Shown: one piece after another, positions 5,574 to 9,358 of the stretch
Numbering within the stretch: position 1 is the stretch's first letter
Layout: the number at the start of each line of letters is the position of its first letter
From: an uncultured Eubacterium sp.
GTDB taxonomy: Bacteria > Bacillota_A > Clostridia > Lachnospirales > Lachnospiraceae
Length of the DNA: 9,358 bases
Direction: 5' to 3'
Assembly (NCBI GenBank): GCA_947653505.1
Contig: CANTHI010000107.1
Location: 1 to 9,358 of the forward strand
The notes under the pieces: model-generated
What the model was told of the DNA's origin: nothing
What the model saw: the letters and a program-made list of their open reading frames with translations, nothing else
Database searches by the model: none
Translations under genes and position numbers: made by a program

Positions 5574-6130
5574 ACAACAATCCCTTCCTTTTCCAAAAAA
5601 ACTTTCAGCTTATTTCTGCTGCGCATCAGTGAAGATTTTACTTTGCTCTCACTCATTCCATAACGCTCTGCAATCTGCGTCACACTGTCCGCATACCAGT
5701 ACCTGCGCACAAATATGATTCTGGCATCTTTCGAAATGTTCCTTAAAAACTGGCTGATTGCATCTGTAATCACAATCGTATCCGTACGTGTATCTTCTGT
5801 ACCAGAATCCGCAATACATTCTTCCAGTTCTTCATAAATCACATCCATAGTCCTACCTCCCCGCTTGGAAGCATATTTCTTCCGATACCGGTCCAGCGAC
5901 AGATTTCTTGTAATTTTTGCCAGAAACGCCTGAAAAAATTCCGGCCGTTTTGGCGGAATTACGGTCCACGTTTTGAACCACGTATCATTCACACATTCTT
6001 CGGAATCTTCTTCGTCTTTTAATATATTATGAGCGATGTAATAGCAGAAAGATCCGTATTTCTGATTTGTCTGTCTCAGCGCTTCTTCATTCCGCTGCCA
6101 GTACAATTCAATAATTTTTTCATCCTCCAT
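5570..6130 (-). CDS. ECF-type sigma-70 family RNA polymerase sigma factor
   Basis: A 186-residue protein with only the two domains usual in extracytoplasmic-function sigma factors. Region 2 spans about residues 9-85, with the core-binding and -10 reading helix around DEEDSEECVNDTWFKTW (38-54) and ITRNLSLDRYRKK near residue 80. Region 4 spans about 125-182, with the helix-turn-helix VTQIAERYGMSESKVKSSLMRSRNKL. Length is typical. The start at 6130 is preceded by AGGGAGA (6136-6142). It is the first gene of a two-gene operon with the membrane protein downstream, overlapping by 4 nt. An ECF-like promoter motif upstream suggests that it transcribes its own operon. The signal and the regulon cannot be told from the window. 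Confidence 0.93.
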   Translation of the reverse strand: MEDEKIIELYWQRNEEALRQTNQKYGSFCYYIAHNILKDEEDSEECVNDTWFKTWTVIPPKRPEFFQAFLAKITRNLSLDRYRKKYASKRGGRTMDVIYEELEECIADSGTEDTRTDTIVITDAISQFLRNISKDARIIFVRRYWYADSVTQIAERYGMSESKVKSSLMRSRNKLKVFLEKEGIVV

Positions 6131-6186
6131 ATGTATCTCCCTTTTTATTTCGATAAACGTCCCCCAGGCTTTTCCCTATCTTAGAA

Positions 6187-6213
6187 AACGCAGATTCTGT
6201 CCGTCTGGTTGCA
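6187..6213 (-). promoter_or_regulatory. Candidate ECF-type autoregulatory promoter of the sigma/anti-sigma operon
   Basis: On the minus strand TGCAAC (6213-6208), 17 nt and CGTT (6190-6187) closely match the TGaAAC-N16/17-CGT pattern of Bacillus ECF promoters such as those of SigM, SigX and SigW. The start would fall near 6180, about 50 nt before the sigma ATG. The motif is short, so the call depends on its position directly upstream of an ECF sigma gene. Confidence 0.5.
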
Positions 6214-6217
6214 CTTT

Positions 6218-6226
6218 TTTATAACA
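6218..6226 (-). promoter_or_regulatory. Candidate SigA-type extended -10 promoter of the sigma operon
   Basis: On the minus strand TG-T-TATAAA (6226-6218) is a good extended -10 element, but the matching -35 position (6246-6241, ATAGAA) is poor. It could give basal expression upstream of the ECF-type promoter. The predicted start, near 6211, falls inside the ECF -35 box, so the two promoters would interfere with each other. Confidence 0.35.
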
Positions 6227-6250
6227 TATTACTTTATAAATTCTATTTAC

Positions 6251-6303
6251 AAAAAAAGCTTCTGTCTGTGCGCCGCCTGTTTCGTACGCACAGATTCAGA
6301 AGC
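6251..6303 (-). terminator. Intrinsic terminator of the EAL-cheY-cheC operon
   Basis: Arms GCTTCTGTCTGTGCG (6258-6272) and CGCACAGATTCAGAAGC (6287-6303) pair with a small internal bulge. On the minus strand the stem is followed at once by seven T residues (6257-6251). It lies about 110 nt after the cheC-like stop; the sequence between shows no gene. It separates this operon from the sigma factor operon downstream. Confidence 0.85.
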
Positions 6304-6413
6304 CTAAGAAACTGTATTCCTTATCATTTTCTCCCATAACACCGCCCGGAATCAGTTGCACACAGCCCGCGATACACCTGATTTGCGGACCGGACTCCAA
6401 AAAAATCGCAGTG

Positions 6414-7052
6414 CTACAGTCCAAGTGCTTCCATAAGCATTTCCACAGTATCCTCATCCGGAAGCATTATCACACGTCCTGCATCGTTCGTCTGATCCCC
6501 ATGTTCTTCCAGCAGCTGGAACCTCGTCTCTACCCAGATTGCCTGATCTGCAGCCAGCCCCTGTCTGTGCACCTGGTCCCCAAGGCGGATCTGTTCTTTC
6601 CCGGACACATACATATACGGCGATAAAAAGATCCGCATACCGGTATATTTCCCTACCGCCTTCATATATGCAGCCGCCAGCATCCCCGCAAATTCTGTTA
6701 CCGCAGAAAAAGCCATCTCATTTTTATAAATCTGCTCCTGTTCACACCGGTTTCCCGTCATCTTTTCTACAACATCACAGACAAACGAGCGTTTTAAAAT
6801 AAACAGCACAGAACCGCTCATCGGCCTGGCAAAGCACATCCAGATACCAACCTGATCCTCTCCGATATGGGAAAGCAATGTCCGCTCCGATAACTCTGTT
6901 ACTGGCATTACATTCGGCGATGCAAGCTCTACCCGTACTCCAAGAAGCCTGCCGATGGCAACACTCGCCATCCCCACCCCTACATTTCCAAGCTCGTATA
7001 ACACATCCTGCACATCTGTATCCAGTTTTCCATCCTGGCCAAACAGCTCCAT
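6414..7052 (-). CDS. CheC-family phosphatase (CheY-P phosphatase-like)
   Basis: A 212-residue CheC-like protein expected to remove phosphate from a CheY-type receiver. The first active-site motif is textbook: D16-x3-E20-x2-N23 followed by exactly 22 residues and P46. The pseudo-symmetric second motif keeps S116 and E120 but has G123 where Asn is expected, with the Pro one residue closer. Only the first site therefore looks catalytically complete. The start at 7052 is chosen because GGAGGAG (7058-7064) lies 5 nt upstream; a longer in-frame TTG start at 7097 overlaps the receiver gene and has no such site. It is the last gene of the operon, 34 nt after the receiver stop, which supports the receiver as its substrate. 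No cheD is next to it. A CheX-like or FliY-like role is a less likely alternative. Confidence 0.85.
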   Translation of the reverse strand: MELFGQDGKLDTDVQDVLYELGNVGVGMASVAIGRLLGVRVELASPNVMPVTELSERTLLSHIGEDQVGIWMCFARPMSGSVLFILKRSFVCDVVEKMTGNRCEQEQIYKNEMAFSAVTEFAGMLAAAYMKAVGKYTGMRIFLSPYMYVSGKEQIRLGDQVHRQGLAADQAIWVETRFQLLEEHGDQTNDAGRVIMLPDEDTVEMLMEALGL

Positions 7053-7086
7053 TGTCACTCCTCCACTCCCATCGTTCCCTGCCAGC

Positions 7087-7452
7087 TCAGCTTCCAAGCA
7101 CTCTGTTCACAATTTTAATAAATTCCTTTTCATCAAACGGCTTTACAATAAAATCTTTCGCACCTGCTTTTAACGCATCCATAATAATCAGCTCCTGACC
7201 GATTGCTGAATGAATCACAATCCGGGCCTCTGGATTTATTTCCAGCAATTTTTTTAACAATGTCAGATCTGTATTATCCGGAAGCGTAATATCCAAAAGT
7301 GTCAGATCCGGCTTTTTTTCCTGAAATATTTTTTCCGCTTCTGCGGCGGTAGCAGCCTCTATAATATTGTCATAGCCTCCATTTTGCAGCGACTTTTTTG
7401 AAATGACCCTGGCAAACCTTGCATCATCAACGATCAGAATCAGCTTTTCCAT
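7087..7452 (-). CDS. Stand-alone CheY-type response regulator receiver
   Basis: A 121-residue single receiver domain with no output domain. All key residues are present: acidic pair D9-D10, phosphoacceptor D54 in LLDITLP, S82 at the conserved Ser/Thr switch position, and K104 in VKPF. Such proteins act by binding a partner when phosphorylated. GGGAGGAT sits just ahead of the ATG. It lies 27 nt after the phosphodiesterase gene and 34 nt before the cheC-like gene, so it is co-transcribed with both. No histidine kinase is in the window, so the phosphate donor must be encoded elsewhere. It may be a true flagellar-motor CheY or a receiver for another output; sequence alone does not decide. Confidence 0.92.
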   Translation of the reverse strand: MEKLILIVDDARFARVISKKSLQNGGYDNIIEAATAAEAEKIFQEKKPDLTLLDITLPDNTDLTLLKKLLEINPEARIVIHSAIGQELIIMDALKAGAKDFIVKPFDEKEFIKIVNRVLGS

Positions 7453-7479
7453 TATGATATCCTCCCACTTCCCTGCCTG

Positions 7480-9258
7480 TTATTTGTTCTGCTCTTCCTG
7501 TCTGCGCACACTGATTCCCTTTGGCTCTTCTTCCAGACACCGCTCATACTCCGAGACCGGCATCGGGCGGTAAAAATAAAACCCCTGCGCATTCCTGCAG
7601 CCTATCGACAGTAAAAAATCGGCCTGTTCAATCGTTTCCACGCCTTCCACTATGACTTCCAGTCCCAGCCGGTTTGCCATTTCCACTACAGAATGCAAAA
7701 TCACATTTCCCCGTCTGTCATCCGATGAAGGAGGAAGAAATTTTAAATCTATCTTTAATACATCGACCGGAATCTCCCGCAAAGAATTTAGCGAGGAGTA
7801 TCCACTTCCAAAATCATCCATCATCACATGAAAATGATTTTCCCGCAGCAGCTTTGCCAGATTATAAAGCTGCATATTATCTGATACAAACGCACTCTCT
7901 GTCAGTTCAAAAGCAATCAGATCATGCGGCACATCATATTCCGCGACACACGCTTTGATCTGTTCCAGTAAATTAGGATTATATAAATCCGTCCTGGATA
8001 CATTGACCGAAACCGGGTATACCTTTTTTCCCCCATCCAGCCATCTGCGTATCATCTGACAGGTTGTACGCAACACAAAATAATCAAGCTCCGAAATAAA
8101 TCCGTTTTTTTCAAATACCGGAATAAATTCTCCCGGCGAAATAATCCCCTGCGACGGATGAATCCAGCGTACCAGCGCTTCCGAGCCGATGATTCTTCCG
8201 GTATCCATCTCACATTTCGGCTGCAGATATACCTGAAACTGATTCGTTTCCAATGCTTTCTTCATTTCTGATATAATAATCCGCTCTGCAATTTCCTTTT
8301 TACGGATCACATTGTCATAATACGCAATATGATTCACATAACTGTTTTTGACCGTCCGCTGCGCAGAAGCTGCACGATCCATCAGCGTAGAGACCGTGAC
8401 CTGTTCCTTCCGGTCTTCTTCACACGTAATATAGACTCCAAAAGACATAATTATATCAAATTTAATCGGATACGCACGCAGCGAAGTCTGTATAAAATCA
8501 ATGATCTCCTGAATACTGTCTGCTTCTGCCGGCATACAGATGCAAAACAGATCCGATGATATCCTGCAGTATGTACTCGTTTCCTGAACCGGACCGACCC
8601 ATTCCTGGATCTTCACGCCAATATAACGCAGGATGTTATCTCCTTCTTTTGTCCCGTACATCTGATTAATCATGCGAAACTTGTCAATATCCATCCGGAT
8701 CAGCGCATAACTGAGATCCGGATGCGACTGCAGCATCTTTTCCGTCATCTGTACAAAACTGTCCAGATTCGGCATATGCGTCAGCGGATCCTTGGCCAGC
8801 AGAAACTTTAGCTTCTGTACTGTCTCCAGCTCCTTCTCAGCATTGGTAAACGTAATCAGCACCCGCTCCTTTTCTCCATCCGCGCCTGCATAACAACTAA
8901 GTCTGACGCGGTACCATTCATAATCATGTGCCTCTACATAAAATCTCGCATCTATACTCCGGCTTTCCCCCGCCATAAGATTAGAAAAGTCAAAAAAAGC
9001 CTGCAGCGCCGCAATATCATCCCTTAGCACAACCCTCTCATAATTCTTTGCATTTTCGTGCTTTCTTTCCTGCCAGTCTCCATATACGTACCGGCGCTGT
9101 GCAGGATCAATATAACAATGTCTTGTCTTTAAATTATATTCAACGATAAAGGAATGTGTATGCTCCAGTATTCTGCTGTCTCTTATCAAATCCGCCTCAT
9201 CCCAGTGTTCCTGTCCGGACGGCTGCGGATTTTGATGGCTCCTCTGACCAATATTCAT
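7480..9258 (-). CDS. PAS/degenerate GGDEF/EAL protein, probable c-di-GMP phosphodiesterase
   Basis: A 592-residue cytoplasmic protein with no membrane segment. Residues about 25-145 look like a PAS-type sensor. A GGDEF-type domain follows (about 150-315; start KDPLTHMPN at 156-164), but its signature reads R-I-S-S-D-L-F (232-238) instead of GGDEF, so it is unlikely to make c-di-GMP. The EAL domain (about 330-575) looks complete: E360 in SEALVRW, N419 in NVSR, E451 and E454 in ELTES, D481-D482 in DDFGSGYSSL, K502 in LKIDLKF, E538 and E541 in EGVET, and Q558 in AQGF. The prediction is hydrolysis of c-di-GMP to pGpG, perhaps tuned by the PAS and GGDEF-like domains. The ATG at 9258 has GGAGGAT just upstream. 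It is the first gene of a three-gene operon with the receiver and the CheC-like phosphatase. Confidence 0.93.
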   Translation of the reverse strand: MNIGQRSHQNPQPSGQEHWDEADLIRDSRILEHTHSFIVEYNLKTRHCYIDPAQRRYVYGDWQERKHENAKNYERVVLRDDIAALQAFFDFSNLMAGESRSIDARFYVEAHDYEWYRVRLSCYAGADGEKERVLITFTNAEKELETVQKLKFLLAKDPLTHMPNLDSFVQMTEKMLQSHPDLSYALIRMDIDKFRMINQMYGTKEGDNILRYIGVKIQEWVGPVQETSTYCRISSDLFCICMPAEADSIQEIIDFIQTSLRAYPIKFDIIMSFGVYITCEEDRKEQVTVSTLMDRAASAQRTVKNSYVNHIAYYDNVIRKKEIAERIIISEMKKALETNQFQVYLQPKCEMDTGRIIGSEALVRWIHPSQGIISPGEFIPVFEKNGFISELDYFVLRTTCQMIRRWLDGGKKVYPVSVNVSRTDLYNPNLLEQIKACVAEYDVPHDLIAFELTESAFVSDNMQLYNLAKLLRENHFHVMMDDFGSGYSSLNSLREIPVDVLKIDLKFLPPSSDDRRGNVILHSVVEMANRLGLEVIVEGVETIEQADFLLSIGCRNAQGFYFYRPMPVSEYERCLEEEPKGISVRRQEEQNK

Positions 9259-9302
9259 GCTTGATCCTCCCCGTACATTCTTTCCATTTATCTTTATGCA
9301 AA

Positions 9303-9330
9303 ATATCTGAACAGCTGCCCCTGATGTTTG
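9303..9330 (-). promoter_or_regulatory. Candidate SigD/sigma-28-like promoter of the signalling operon
   Basis: On the minus strand CAAA (9330-9327), 16 nt and TCAGATAT (9310-9303) match the flagellar consensus TAAA-N14/16-GCCGATAT at 3/4 and 6/8 positions. No convincing SigA promoter is visible in the 100 nt available upstream. The operon content (CheY, CheC) suits motility-linked control, but the match is only moderate. Confidence 0.28.
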
Positions 9331-9334
9331 AAAT

Positions 9335-9358
9335 CAAAATAAAAGCGCCCCGTATTAT
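9335..9358 (-). terminator. Possible descending arm of an upstream gene's terminator (cut by window edge)
   Basis: On the minus strand the window opens with ATAATACGGGGCGC followed by TTTTATTTTGA, which looks like the second arm and T-rich tail of an intrinsic terminator. The first arm would lie beyond 9358, so this cannot be confirmed here. If right, a gene on the same strand ends just outside the window. Confidence 0.3.

Noticed and set aside
6304..6413. A riboswitch or small RNA between the CheC-like stop and the operon terminator
   Set aside because: Only a weak 6-bp AATCAG/CTGATT pairing is seen, with no conserved motif known to me; most likely 3' untranslated sequence.
9259..9358. A c-di-GMP riboswitch upstream of the EAL gene
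   Set aside because: None of the conserved blocks of the class I or II aptamers that I know are present in the 100 bases available.

Overview
The window looks like chromosomal DNA from a low-to-medium-GC Firmicute, most likely a member of the Clostridia close to Lachnospiraceae. This rests on strong AGGAGG-type ribosome binding sites, SigA-type promoters, the style of the ECF sigma/anti-sigma pair, a Pta of Gram-positive type, and CheC, which is largely found in Firmicutes, Thermotogae and archaea. The placement is inference; no rRNA or marker gene is present.

Layout. (1) 1-27 is the first nine codons of a minus-strand gene running off the left edge. It has its own promoter and a leader hairpin that covers its ribosome binding site, and resembles a small holin-like (type I) toxin. 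(2) 28-406 holds that promoter and leader, a bidirectional hairpin terminator, a 40-nt relic of a repeat found again near 3.5 kb, and the promoter of the next gene. (3) 407-1597 (+) is a PLP-dependent aminotransferase, convergent with (4) pta at 1708-2694 (-). A nested two-stem terminator lies between them. (5) 2695-3671 has no credible gene. It carries the pta promoter and two facing, diverged copies of a palindromic repeat (about 320 and 360 bp) sharing a perfect 57-bp core, with a small tandem repeat between them. (6) 3672-6130 (-) is a translationally coupled ECF sigma factor and a large single-pass membrane protein, its probable anti-sigma factor. An ECF-like promoter motif upstream suggests autoregulation. 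(7) 6251-9258 (-) is a three-gene signalling operon: a PAS/degenerate-GGDEF/EAL c-di-GMP phosphodiesterase, a stand-alone CheY-type receiver and a CheC-type phosphatase. It ends in a strong intrinsic terminator.

How they fit together. The last operon pairs c-di-GMP breakdown with a phospho-receiver and its likely phosphatase, with no kinase, CheD or flagellar gene in view. The sigma/anti-sigma pair is a separate envelope-sensing unit. The aminotransferase and pta are each single-gene transcripts; ackA is not adjacent to pta. The parts most worth a second look are the toxin-like leader at the left edge, the inverted palindromic repeat pair, the ECF autoregulatory promoter and the asymmetric CheC active sites.
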